This document shows positions 46,401 through 56,600 of a DNA stretch of 64,000 bases, in pieces. Numbering within the stretch: the first letter of the stretch is position 1; each line of letters starts with the position of its first letter. The position numbers and the translations under genes were made by a program. Below the pieces are notes generated by a model. The model had not been told where the DNA came from. It did not search any database and saw only the letters and a list, made by a program, of their open reading frames with translations. The stretch spans positions 2,964,501 through 3,028,500 of the forward strand of contig NZ_CP086063.1 in assembly GCF_020783315.1 (NCBI RefSeq), in the 5' to 3' direction. Origin of the DNA: Ferruginibacter lapsinanis (lineage in GTDB: Bacteria > Bacteroidota > Bacteroidia > Chitinophagales > Chitinophagaceae).

Positions 46401-49400
46401 TTTTGATTGAAAGTAGTAGAGATCGGAGCATTGCCCACTGTACCGGTTATCCAGGCTGTAGAAGTGGTATTCCAGGTAGTAGGAATTGCCATCGCACCGG
46501 CATTTACCGCATGTTTATATGTACTGCCTGCGTTGAAATTAACTACCGCCGTTCCTACTTTATTTAATACAGATCCTCCTGTGTATCCCGTATTCGCTAC
46601 TGTTCCATCAACATTGAATGTACGGCCGGTTCCTATATTGATAGGGCTACCGCCATTATAAGAGATGGTCAATGTATTATTTCTTGCAGCCGCAAATCTG
46701 TCTACATTACTTACCCTGAAATCTCCGCCGCTTGCACTCGTGATATTTAAAACCCCATTGATATTCATATCAGAGTTCAGCGTAACTCCTGTTGTAGCAT
46801 CTGTATTACCAATGGTTACATTATTTGTTCCCACTGCTATCAATCCTGTTGTAGAGATGTTTTGAGCAACAGTTCCATTGAAATTGATCAAAGCAGACAA
46901 CCCAGTAGCATTGTTTCCGAAATTACCGCTGGTATGCAGCAGGTCTCCTTTAATGTTTAAAATAACATTGCTTGCTGCAGGCACCCCGGTCATTATCGTA
47001 TATAAATTACCGCCGCTGATGGTAATATTTTTTCCTGTCAACGTAAAGGTACCACTTGTATATCCTACAGTAGAGTTATAGATCCCGAGTGTTCCACCCG
47101 AAATGGTTATATCTCCTGCAACTGTAGTAGTAAAGTTGGCTGCAATATTGTTACCTGTGGATGTACCTACCAAATAGTATTCGCCAGCTTCAATGATCAT
47201 ATTATTGGTAACGCTTAATGTTCTTCCTACGTTGGATGAACCATTATTGATCCCTCCGGCACCGGTACTCTTTATGGTGAAATTTCCACCGATAACCGTG
47301 GTAGAGTTGGTTCCGGTCAAAAAGGTATTACTTGATGAAGGACTATCCCAGATAACATTTCCTGAATTGGCAAAAGGTAATCTTGGCACACCGGTAGCAA
47401 TATATAATGTACCACCGGTTGTTCCTGCGTTAAATGTTACATTGGTAAAAACAATTTGTCCATTACCGGTGTATCCTTTTAGTTTATACGTTCCTCCATC
47501 CAATATTTTCATAGATCCGGTAGATCCGAAACTAGGCGAAGCAACAGTTCTGTTCTCAAAAGTTCCTTCTATTTCAATATCATTGGTAAGTGCTGCATCA
47601 TCATTTGGTGTTAAGGTAGCGCCGTCAACCAGTACCAGGGTTCCACCACTTTTAACTTTTAGGCTATCCGCCACCACAGTTCCTGAAGCGATAGATATGG
47701 TATGCGAAGGCATGATCGTTATCCCTTTCGATTGATAATCGGGAGCAAGCGTTGATGTATACCAATTCACCAGATCGGCTGAACTTTCCCAGTTAGCAGC
47801 AACTGACCAATCTCCTGTTGTTACAGCAGACCTGAAAGAATGTGTTGCCAATGTACCATATGTTACCGTAAATGCTGTAGCCGGACTGGCACAACCTGTG
47901 GTAGTATTTCTTACCGTTATAGTAGCATTAAATGGAGTATTTGTAGATTTTGCCGGTATCGCTATCGGTGTGATCGGACTACCTGACAAGGTAGTGTATG
48001 CAATATCTGTAAACGATGCATCTGCAAAATCAATGCTGTATTCATTAGGCGAACCAGTTGTAGAAACAGGTAACGACATAGATGTTGCACCGAAAGCAAC
48101 TGTTTGGCTGGTAGGCGTTACCGTTACCTGGTTTACTGTAACACTGATCGCATAGTTACTGCTTGTACATGTACCCGATACCGTTAGGTTAGCTGTATAT
48201 GTACCTGCTGCTGTTCCGGCCGGTACAGTAATGGCAATATTGGAAGGTGCTGCTGCCAGCGCCGCATTGGTTACGTTTGCGAAAGAACCGCCACTCCAAC
48301 CTGAGATACTATAGGTGGTAGGACTGGATGTTGTTGCTGAATAAGATAAGTTAGCTGTTTGACTACTTGCCGAATAACATACTGTAGGATTGGTTCCCAA
48401 TGTGATCGTTGGGAAAGCCGACACCGTAAAAGTTGCCGTACCTGTAGCTCCACCCGGAGCACTGCTACAAGAGCCTTCAGCTATGGATGTAATGGTAATA
48501 GTAGTTGATCCTGAATTTGCCAGTGAACCTGTATTAAATGAACCTGTTCCGCCGGACATAGTAACGGAAGCAGTAAGGCCTGTACCTGTGTTTGCCCCAG
48601 TAAGATCATAAGTAACCGTATAGGTTTTACTGGCTAATGATGAAGACGTAAGCGTAACCGCAAATGCAGTACCCTGGCAACCGGCAGCTACAGATGTAGA
48701 CAGGTTAGACAGATCCGGTGCTGTGGTTACTGTAATAGTGGCCGCACTGGAATTAGATGCAGGACATACTCCATTTGAAACCACTGCCCTGTAATAAGTA
48801 GTGGCGCCTATATTTGTGTAAGACTGACTGGTAGTAGTATTAGCAATATCTGTATAGGAAGAAAAATCACTTACTGTAGCGGATTGCCATTTGTCCACCG
48901 TACCGGTTTTACCGGTCAATGTAAGAGTACCACTGTTGCTGCCCGTACAAACTGTTGCATTGCTACCTACAGACCCACCAACTGATGTGGCATTAATGGT
49001 AATTAATCCTGAAACATTTGATTTGGTAACACAAGATCCACCATTAAGTGCTTCACAATAGTAATAGAGTGCCCCAGCTGTTGCACTTGACGGAGTATAG
49101 GAAGCACTGGTAGCCCCCGAAATTAAAGTACCTCCTGAATTTGAATTGGATGCATTAGAATACCATTGATAAGAAGCAACCGGTGATGCCGCTACGGTTA
49201 AAGCCGTTGCACTACCTCCCTGACAAACTGTTTGCGCAGAAGTTGACGGTTGTGTACTAAAAACCGGAAGCGTACAGAAAGGCATAACAATGATATCATC
49301 AATTAATAATTGCCCCGTAGCACTTCTTTGAAATTTTACATATCCAGGATTGCTACCACCAGAATGAGTAACACTAAAAGTTAATGTAACCGGAGAACCA

Positions 49401-49894
49401 CCTAAAACAGGTAACCCTGTATAAATACTACTGTTTATTGAAAAAGCATTTCCTGCTCCCGAAGACGATATACTTCCCGTATTTGCTGTAACTGTAAGAT
49501 TTGTCGCAAATCCAATTATCATATTTGGAACTGTACCTGTAGCCCCTTTCACTACAACTGTAACTACAGAAACCCCAGCATTAATAATTGGCGTAATTAT
49601 AAAATTATTGGATGAACCCGCTAACCAAAAATCTTTAGTACCGGCTATAGAAGAAGCGGCCACACTGTTAACAGATCCTCCATTATAAATCCAACTTCCA
49701 TTATTGATTGATGCAGTTCCAGTAGTGTTTATAACTACAGTTTGATTCCCAAGACTATTAGTTGATGTAACCCAACCGGCTTCTTCAAAACCTTCATTAA
49801 TAACTTGAGCATTAGTGTGAGTGGAAATAAAAAAAGCACCAATAATTATTAATATTACGACCTTAAAAAGTAAAGGGGTAAATTTATTTTTCAT
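43436..49894 (-). CDS. Giant T9SS cargo protein with Ig-like and beta-repeat regions (2152 aa)
   Basis: The signal peptide is MKNKFTPLLFKVVILIIIGA and on to NA-Q at about residue 29. An N-terminal jelly-roll-like domain follows (to about 205), then a Cys-containing Ig-like domain near 210-300 (QTVCQGGSATALTV, SYQWYSN, YYYCEALNGGSC) and further beta-sandwich repeats (to about 700). A long beta-repeat array (about 720-1500) comes next. The shared cassette has RRWHLLTAP, AWQEG near 1579, FVRGDR near 1655, GNPYAS near 1700 and YYYWDPK. The LYKLYTSLY region (about 1823), an FN3-like domain (about 1978-2065) and a T9SS type A sorting domain (LTVYPTVITNG onward) complete it. It is probably a surface adhesin or matrix protein. 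ATG at 49894, directly preceded by an A-rich leader. Confidence 0.92.
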   Translation of the reverse strand: MKNKFTPLLFKVVILIIIGAFFISTHTNAQVINEGFEEAGWVTSTNSLGNQTVVINTTGTASINNGSWIYNGGSVNSVAASSIAGTKDFWLAGSSNNFIITPIINAGVSVVTVVVKGATGTVPNMIIGFATNLTVTANTGSISSSGAGNAFSINSSIYTGLPVLGGSPVTLTFSVTHSGGSNPGYVKFQRSATGQLLIDDIIVMPFCTLPVFSTQPSTSAQTVCQGGSATALTVAASPVASYQWYSNASNSNSGGTLISGATSASYTPSSATAGALYYYCEALNGGSCVTKSNVSGLITINATSVGGSVGSNATVCTGSNSGTLTLTGKTGTVDKWQSATVSDFSSYTDIANTTTSQSYTNIGATTYYRAVVSNGVCPASNSSAATITVTTAPDLSNLSTSVAAGCQGTAFAVTLTSSSLASKTYTVTYDLTGANTGTGLTASVTMSGGTGSFNTGSLANSGSTTITITSIAEGSCSSAPGGATGTATFTVSAFPTITLGTNPTVCYSASSQTANLSYSATTSSPTTYSISGWSGGSFANVTNAALAAAPSNIAITVPAGTAAGTYTANLTVSGTCTSSNYAISVTVNQVTVTPTSQTVAFGATSMSLPVSTTGSPNEYSIDFADASFTDIAYTTLSGSPITPIAIPAKSTNTPFNATITVRNTTTGCASPATAFTVTYGTLATHSFRSAVTTGDWSVAANWESSADLVNWYTSTLAPDYQSKGITIMPSHTISIASGTVVADSLKVKSGGTLVLVDGATLTPNDDAALTNDIEIEGTFENRTVASPSFGSTGSMKILDGGTYKLKGYTGNGQIVFTNVTFNAGTTGGTLYIATGVPRLPFANSGNVIWDSPSSSNTFLTGTNSTTVIGGNFTIKSTGAGGINNGSSNVGRTLSVTNNMIIEAGEYYLVGTSTGNNIAANFTTTVAGDITISGGTLGIYNSTVGYTSGTFTLTGKNITISGGNLYTIMTGVPAASNVILNIKGDLLHTSGNFGNNATGLSALINFNGTVAQNISTTGLIAVGTNNVTIGNTDATTGVTLNSDMNINGVLNITSASGGDFRVSNVDRFAAARNNTLTISYNGGSPINIGTGRTFNVDGTVANTGYTGGSVLNKVGTAVVNFNAGSTYKHAVNAGAMAIPTTWNTTSTAWITGTVGNAPISTTFNQNFGNVTWECAGQSQNINLTNPSSFVINGDLTIKNTNGSYLRLGGTNAAATITANKKLILNGGNLGIGTGTVATTLVVTQDAQLSNGSTLEVGNASGVGGTSILRLAANLTAASGTTITNSSSVASGDSIEFIGTHSPAQVITLTGATVYSGTRLHYQVKSTATAQLSTSSNLSIGGMLNIEGAGGIFDINGNTLTLNGNITGTGTLSGSSSSVLSIGGTSGGNLGTLYFTSGAQSLNNLTLNRTGGGIATLGTDLRVYGTGTFTSGAFEINGNTLRINNGSFSSGTLTGSSSSNLTIDGTGGSMKFTGGKTTLKDLLLNASATATLADSLDITAGAAPGSVTVATGSTLTTNDKLTLKSDVNGTSRVGRSSGAISGKAIVERYLNIGTTAYSRRWHLLTAPFQKDGNAQTINEAWQEGTTTGNRAAPANPNSGYGVLITKSTADTKASDGFDQGSTNNPSIYALTPGTSTFTVPTNLYTTKITDNEGYMLFVRGDRSIIIGSQFVPANATNLRAKGNLFVGNDVQRNLTTGRNFIGNPYASAIKMDSVEVNGTVFSSSGLSYYYWDPKMTPSGTLVGKFITVKDDGIPGFTSYSVSANTSGLADGTIESGMAINFTSAGGANTMIFHEKDKISASSNLGLASRPIAGRPVAVPGLYKLYTSLYAADGPDNYNLADGVVNTFYPTYTNAVDEKDATKLSSFNQKEDLSVIRDGKNLAIETRLPVVQSDTVFLQTKNMDNKNYQFHFLPQNFNPSIGAFIEDTYTGIKKPINTGTSAETVFDFSVNTNIAASANPNRFRIVFLDAQSATLPVTISSIKAAQQNSNISVDWKVENEVNIKSYVVERSVDGIHFTAAGTINAAGSSMYNWLDKTPADGNNYYRIRSVNQNGEIAYSQIVRVSIGKQAPSLTVYPTVITNGKAELQLNNMPKGRYDIRLINAAGQLMSSQQLTHAGGSATETIQTGKLVAKGIYQLEVIQPDHTKTTLKLVNQ

Positions 49895-50288
49895 ACAGAA
49901 TTTTTTTTTTCATTTAGCAATAGCATCACTGATTAAACCTTAAAAAAGTTTAATATTTTAAATAATAAAAAAGTTGAGGGTATTACTAAGGAAATGGACA
50001 AAGTCAATCAGGTATAAAATTACCAAATTTCTACTGCAAAGTACCTATTAAATTGTCAACAAAAGGTCATTTCAGGGGATAAAACCTACACAAACGATGT
50101 CGGGAACGATTGCGTAAATTGATTTTATTTACTATCTTGAAGGTAAATTGCTCTTTATGGCATCACAGCCATTTTCATATAGGTACAATAATCGGGGCCA
50201 ATTATCCGTTATGGTAATTGACGAAGTCGGTCTGTTACTAAAAAACAGCCTTCAAACGTCATTATCCAAGTCCAAAATTATCCTTACT
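49895..50288. other. Divergent intergenic region
   Basis: This is a 394-base spacer between the minus-strand giant gene and the plus-strand short cargo gene; it must hold both promoters. A run of ten T (A on the giant gene's strand) occurs at 49901-49910, just upstream of that gene's start. I found no convincing -33/-7 Bacteroidota promoter pair, inverted repeat or small gene. The reading frame of the plus-strand gene is open back to 50148 but looks non-coding there. Confidence 0.6.
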
Positions 50289-51515
50289 ATGAAAAGCAAT
50301 TTATCATTTACGGCCATTATTCCCGATTGGTTATCGAGCAAAAGTCATATCAATATTGAAAGAGGTTTAGTAAAAAAATTAATTGATATCATTGCTTTGA
50401 TCACTGCATTAATATTTTGCTCTGCACAATTTGCTTCGGCTAAAAATGCAGGCAATACGCCTCCGCAATCATCAGTTGTTTTATCAGGACCGAGTCAGTT
50501 ATACAAATTGTATACAAGTCTGTATACGGTAGATGATCTTGGAGTGGCTACTTTATCAGATGGAATTGTAAACACCTTTTATCCTACCTACAACAATGCG
50601 GTAGATTACCAGGATGCAATTAAATTAAATTCATTCAATACAAAAGAAAGTCTGAGTATTTTAAGAGATGGCATTCAATTAGCCATCGAAAGCAGAACTC
50701 CTGTTACAATACAGGATACCATTAATCTGGAAGTTTTGCAGATGGATTATAAAAAATATCAGTTCCAATTCACAGCTCAAAACTGGGATCCGCTGTTGGT
50801 TCCTTATTTGAGAGATAGTTATTCTGGTACACTTACACCAATCAATGTTTCAACAAACAACGATATAACCAAATTTGATTTTGATGTATTACCCGCCAGA
50901 CCTTTAATGAAAGAGCCTACACGGTTTTCTATTGTATTCAGACCGAGTGGAGATCTGCCGGTAACTTATTCATCAGTAAAAGCATATGAACAATTCAACT
51001 ATGTGAATCTTGAATGGACAGTTGAAAATGAGATCAACATACAGCAATACAGTATTGAAAGATCAACCAATGGTATCGACTTTTCAAAAGTATATACACA
51101 ACCAGTTATCGACAATACTGCTTCGGGCAAAACTTATAACTGGATTGACACAAAACCTGAACAAGGAACCAGTTATTACAGGATCTGTCATTTGAATAAG
51201 AACGGAACGATCGCTTACAGTAAAATAATAAAAGTGATCTCCGGTAATAAAATAAATTCATCATTGACGGTATATCCTACTGTGCTTACAGAAGGTACTA
51301 CAATGGTACAAATGACGAATATGCCCAGGGGCCTGTATCAGTTGAATATACTGAGTAATACCGGTTCGCTGATACTAACAAAGTCTATTAATCATGCCGG
51401 AGGAAATGCTACGCAAACCATTTCTACAGATAAAAAGATCTTACCCGGATTGTATCAGTTGTCGATCACAGGACCCGGTAAATTTTCTCAATCGTTTAAA
51501 TTAATTGGCCGATAA
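50289..51515 (+). CDS. Short T9SS cargo protein: C-terminal part of the giants, standing alone
   Basis: This is the only plus-strand gene, 408 residues. After an unusually long signal region (basic and polar residues to about 24, hydrophobic core IDIIALITALIFCSAQFASA) the mature protein begins with LYKLYTSLYTVDD, matching the region that follows the cassette in the 2152-residue neighbour: VNTFYPTYNNAVDYQDAIKL, LSILRDGIQLAIESR. An FN3-like domain (WTVENEINIQQYSIERSTNG) and a T9SS type A sorting domain (LTVYPTVLTEGT to the end) follow. It lacks the passenger repeats and the AWQEG/FVRGDR/GNPYAS cassette. I chose ATG 50289 because it gives a usable signal peptide; the frame is open back to 50148. 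It could be a minimal surface protein or a decayed giant. Confidence 0.85.
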   Translation: MKSNLSFTAIIPDWLSSKSHINIERGLVKKLIDIIALITALIFCSAQFASAKNAGNTPPQSSVVLSGPSQLYKLYTSLYTVDDLGVATLSDGIVNTFYPTYNNAVDYQDAIKLNSFNTKESLSILRDGIQLAIESRTPVTIQDTINLEVLQMDYKKYQFQFTAQNWDPLLVPYLRDSYSGTLTPINVSTNNDITKFDFDVLPARPLMKEPTRFSIVFRPSGDLPVTYSSVKAYEQFNYVNLEWTVENEINIQQYSIERSTNGIDFSKVYTQPVIDNTASGKTYNWIDTKPEQGTSYYRICHLNKNGTIAYSKIIKVISGNKINSSLTVYPTVLTEGTTMVQMTNMPRGLYQLNILSNTGSLILTKSINHAGGNATQTISTDKKILPGLYQLSITGPGKFSQSFKLIGR

Positions 51516-51530
51516 AATATTGATTGATAT

Positions 51531-51566
51531 AAAAAAATCCGAAGTATTGCACTTCGGATTTTTTTT
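51531..51566. terminator. Strong bidirectional intrinsic terminator
   Basis: A perfect 9-base stem (atccgaagt / acttcggat) with a 5-base loop is flanked by seven A on the left and eight T on the right, so it works in both directions. It lies 15 bases after the plus-strand gene's stop and also downstream of the convergent minus-strand giant gene ending at 51704. Confidence 0.92.
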
Positions 51567-51703
51567 GAATATGCTATAGAGAATAAAATAATTATACTTT
51601 TCACACAGACTCACGAAGAATACACAAAGTACATAGAGAGCGCATTATATGCCGGTCATCTTTTCGATAACATCAGTTTTATATATTTTTGTGCAAGAGT
51701 TAT

Positions 51704-53640
51704 TTAATAGACCACTTTAACGGCTTCTTTTTTACCATCCGGCTGTATAATTTGTACCTGATAAATGCCTTTTGTTTTAACTGTTGTTAAAGGAATTTTT
51801 TCTGTACCATTTCCTCCGGCATGGTTGATCGTTCTTGCGGTGATTTTTTGTCCCTGGCTATTGATCACTACCACCTGGTAACTGCCTTTAGGCATGTTCG
51901 TTAGTTGCACTCCGATCAATCCGTTTGTAACAGGATTCGGATAAACAGACAATGCAGGTTTTGCCAGTGTTACTTTTACAATATTGCTGCTGAAAGTTTG
52001 TCCTCCTGCCCCTACGCCATACACTCTGTAAAAATTATTTCCAACCAAAGGTTTGGTATCCAGCCATTGGTTAACACTTACTCCGGAAGCCTCCAAATCC
52101 TTAACTGTACCTACTTTCACAAAGTCTACTCCATTCTCAGACTTTTCTACCACATATTCTGTAAGGTATTTTTCATTGGCCACCTGCCATTGCACAGCGA
52201 TATCATCATACTGCTGATAAGCATTGATATTGCTAAATACCGGCGGATCATATTTCATTATCAGGCGGAATCTGTCTGCCTTAAATGTACCAGAGTCTTC
52301 TCTTACTATTTTAAAATTATATCTTGTTGTATCGCCATTCAAGCTAACGGGGGTTGACAGTTTTTTATAGTTATCTTCCAAAAACATATTTATCCAACCG
52401 TGCTGTAAACTATCCGTAGTTATTTCTAATTGATACTCTCTTACTTTTACTTTGCTCCAGTTGTAAAAAATAGTATCGTTGGCCTTTGGCAATTTTCGCT
52501 TTTCAATTGATAACAATACATCGCCTTTCTTAGTACTGAAATTCTCTCCTTCAATATTGATCATTTTAGTTGCATCATCCTGATCTACGGCATTGTTATA
52601 ATTTTCACTAAATAGATTTAATACACCGTCACTCAAAAAGGTACTTCCATCGGGTTCCACAGAAAGTAAATTAGTACGAACATTTGCCGATGGCCTGTAC
52701 GCTTTTGTAGTAGTTGCTGAATTCTTATCCGTTTCGTTGATCAATAGATATCCGCCGGTTGCTCCAAAATCAACAATGAATGCCGCTCCGGACGGAATAT
52801 ACCTGTCATCTAAACTAATGGGAGAATAGGCCGAAGTACGATCATAAGTCGAAGTACCGGTATTCCATGTATATGTTACAAAAGCTCCTACTCCTTGTGG
52901 ACCGCCTAAATTAGGATCCCACATATAATATTGGTCGGCATACGGTAAGGTTCCACCATTGGCAGTTTTAGTAGCCAGGTATGCAGAATGAAAATCAAAT
53001 GCTGAAGCAAATGGGTTACCAATTACCTGTTTGCCGGTAAGTGTACCACTTGAAGGAAATCTTTTTTGTCCGATAAATATTCCTCCCCTTGGTCGCAATG
53101 TAGTAATTGTAGGTGTTTTATACTGGTTGGTTATTTGTCCGAAATTTTTTCTATCACCCCGTACAAACAACATCCATCCTTCCTGACTTTTAACAGAAGT
53201 AGCATTTGTATTGGCAGGGTTCAACCAGGCACCGGTATTATAGTATTTTATTGATGAATGATTCTGAACACTCAGGTCAAAGCCATTTAAAACAGTGCCT
53301 CCCGTAATTTGAGTAGCAAATCCATTACTAACGGTATCGGATGCCTGCACTCCCGTAGTTGCATAATCAAAAGCCTGTCCTTCCTGCCATGCCTGGCTAA
53401 TAGTAGCGTTGGCCCCTGAAATTGGCGGCGACATTAAACGCCATGCTCTTTTTGCCGGCACATATCTTTGTATAATAAATTGTCCTGTATTTCCGCTACC
53501 ATAACTGAAGGCTGTATTGGCACTACTGCTTTGTGCAACCCTGGCCGTTTTAGTAGCCGTTGACAACAGTGTGGCAAATGTTCCGTTTGTAGCCAGGTCC
53601 ATCGTTCCCTGTGTAAATCCAATCTCATCGCTCACACGAA
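51704..53640. repeat. Long homologous block, copy 1 (pairs with about 58751-60680)
   Basis: The 3' parts of two neighbouring giant genes are colinear and, in the stretches I compared by eye around 53040-53120 and 53370-53490, roughly 85% identical in DNA (against 60080-60160 and 60411-60530). The copies are in the same orientation about 7 kb apart, so they are substrates for recombination or gene conversion. Confidence 0.8.
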
Positions 53641-56600
53641 TATCACTTGCCAATGTCAGTTTTTTTGTACTCAAAGATTTATTCAGATATACATAAGAGA
53701 AAAGTTGTCCGCCTGTTGCAGTGAGTGTTGCATCTGTACTTCCATTAAAAGTAACATTCCTGTCATTTTGTGTAAAGGTGCCTGTTCTTGTCCAGTTTCC
53801 ACCTACATTCAAATCTCCACCTGACACAGTAGAAAGCGTCAAAGCTCCACTGATGGTAAGATTGGAGCCCACCGTTAAACTATACGGCATATCATTCATA
53901 TCCATCGATGCCCCATTTTGAATATCGATATAACCCGAACAGCCCAGCCCGGGACTCGGTGCTGCAAATGTTACATTTAAAGTGAGCGGTGTGCTGTTTT
54001 GAACGATGATATTATTAGGGTATCCGGCACCGGTAGCTCCCGCTGTGTTGGTGGTCCACTCTAAATTTCTTTTAAATCCGCCTGCTCCATTATTATAGAT
54101 CAATGTAGAAGAATTACCATAATCAGGTGAATGACCGATAACAAAACCATTGGTGTTTATTTGTAAAATACCATCAATTTCAGCAGCCACTCCGTTTAAT
54201 CCAAAATCCAGCCCAACCTGAGTGGTAACATTTACTCCGGTGCCAAATATCAATTTACTGTTAGTTGTTAAAACATTTACGTTTAGATTTTGTGTGCCCG
54301 GAGTAGCAGTACCTGTTACAGCAAATGTACCTGTACCCGAAGATGAAGTAATATTTCTTGTAGTACCTCCATCAACACCTATATTAGTTGAGTTAGCCAC
54401 AGAGCCATTCAATTCAAAGGTTTGTCCCTGCAGGTCGATGGTACCATTTGCAAACTCCAGTACATTAGCAGATGGAGCATTGGTGCTGCTGATTATTTTT
54501 ACTGAAGTAGCAGGGCTGCTGCTTAACTGAAGCGTACTTCCGGCAGATTTCACCAATTTATCAAAATAGACTGTACCTCCACCCGTTTTAGTGATCACCT
54601 GCGTTCCCGATGTTCCTGTAAAATATACGGCATTACCATTATTGGTTGGGAAACCGTTTCCATTAGGTGTAGTTCCTGCCCCTACTGTAAAATTGCCACC
54701 TACTTTTAAATCGCCACCGGCACCTGATGCTGTTGATAAAGCGAATGCCCCGTTGATGGTAACATTACCAGGTACGGTCAAGGCAGCAGTAGATGCTCCC
54801 ATGTTAAAAGATGAATTAAGGTCAACTATCAGGTTTCCGCAAATAGCTGTAGCCGTTGATGTTGTTCCATAGTTAAGTGTTGTGGTATTACTAACCTGCA
54901 CATTACCCGGATATCCCACTTGTCCTGTGGTAGCACCGGAAACCCATTCTGATCCCCTGTTATAAGAACCGGTTGTATTATATTTTAATGTTCCCGAACA
55001 AGCATAAAAAGGAGGATGACTATTGTTTACGAAACCACCCGAGTTGATTGTAAACGTTCCATTAACTGTAGAAGCGGTTCCAAAATCTAACCCATAGCCG
55101 GTGATGGCAACATTTTGAAAATTGTTTGTTCCGCTAATTGTAGCATTGGTACCTGAAAAAATCAGCGCTCCTGTGCTTGAAGAAGCGACGAAACCACCAG
55201 CCCCGGCATTATTTGTAAATGCATTACCACTTAATGTAAGATTAAAAGCACCAGACATTGTAAGAGACGAACCGGATTGAATAACTATAGTTTTTGCAAC
55301 CGCATCTGCTGTGGATATCACAGGCTTGTTAGTGACATTCGGTATAATTACGTCTGTTGTTGAAGATGGTACTCCTCCGCACCAGTTGGTCCCCGTATGC
55401 CAATCTGTACTTGTTGTACCTTTCCATGTTCCAAAGGTACAAGATGCTTCCCCTGCCTGAAAATCTCCGAAAGTTGTTTGTGCGGTAACTGTCATACTAT
55501 TAGCCGCTGCAGTGATCGATGATGGATAGGTCCATCCTGCGTTATAATTACCCAATTTAAAATTAGTGGCTGTAGCTCCCCCATCAATATCTCCCGTAGG
55601 ATAATTAAATACTATTGTTGCCCCTCCGTTGAAAGTAACAGGTCCGCTGTTGGTGAGTGTAAAATAAGAGTTATCATCTTTTGTCTGATCAATATCTGAT
55701 GTAGCAATATTGGGATGCTCTGTAGCCGTGTTTGTTTTTACCGTAAATAAACCAGGTGTGGTAATGCTGGTGGTTCCATTTAGATTCACATTGGTATAAT
55801 AGGTAGCATCACCTACTTCAAAATTTGTAGATGCAGAAACATATTTTTGCAAACTACCATACACCCAGCCACTAGTACGGGATACAGACTGATTTTGTGG
55901 CACTATGACTATTCCGCTATTTGTAATTGTATTAAAAATACCACTTGTCAGGTATAGTGTTCCGTTAGTGCCATTGTTAGCTATTGTAACGGTTGCTCCG
56001 GTATTATTAAGTGTTACTCCATTAGAATTATTTATTGTAAGATTATGAACAGTTGTTGGTAACGCTGTTCCCGTAACCATTGAAACCGCCGAGCCTACAT
56101 ATTCATAATTGCCCCCTGAACTAAAGCTTCTTGAAGCATAAGTTTGAACACTACCTGTAAAAGAAGTTAATGTAGAAACAATTCCTGCAGCATTTCCTAT
56201 TTTTATAGTGGCTCCGGATTGTAAAGTAAAATTGCCTCCAAAAGTAGTATTTGCTGTCTCGCTGGTTACATTATACGAGGTACAATCAAGTGTTGAGCCT
56301 GTACTGACCACTACTCCCCCAATAGCAGAAGATGAAGATTTCGCTGTCATTAGATCATTATTCAAGACCAACACTTTATTTGAAGTGCTTCCATTCCCAA
56401 TGGTCCATACGATTGGACTATAAGCAGTGAGCGTGCCTCCCGATTTAATAAATGATACCGTAGCGCTTGCTCCATTTATGAAGTTCGCTTTGATTTCGCT
56501 ACCGGTTGATGTTGCTGAACTATGTGTAAGTGTCCCCCCAGTCATACTAAAATTTCCACCAATATTTAAAGTATAACCAGTAGATGCAGGTGCAGTGGAA

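Noticed and set aside
50100-50160. Possible -33/-7 promoter pair before the plus-strand short cargo gene
   Set aside because: A TTG followed 22 bases later by TAAATTGC matches only six of eight positions of the -7 box, too weak to call.
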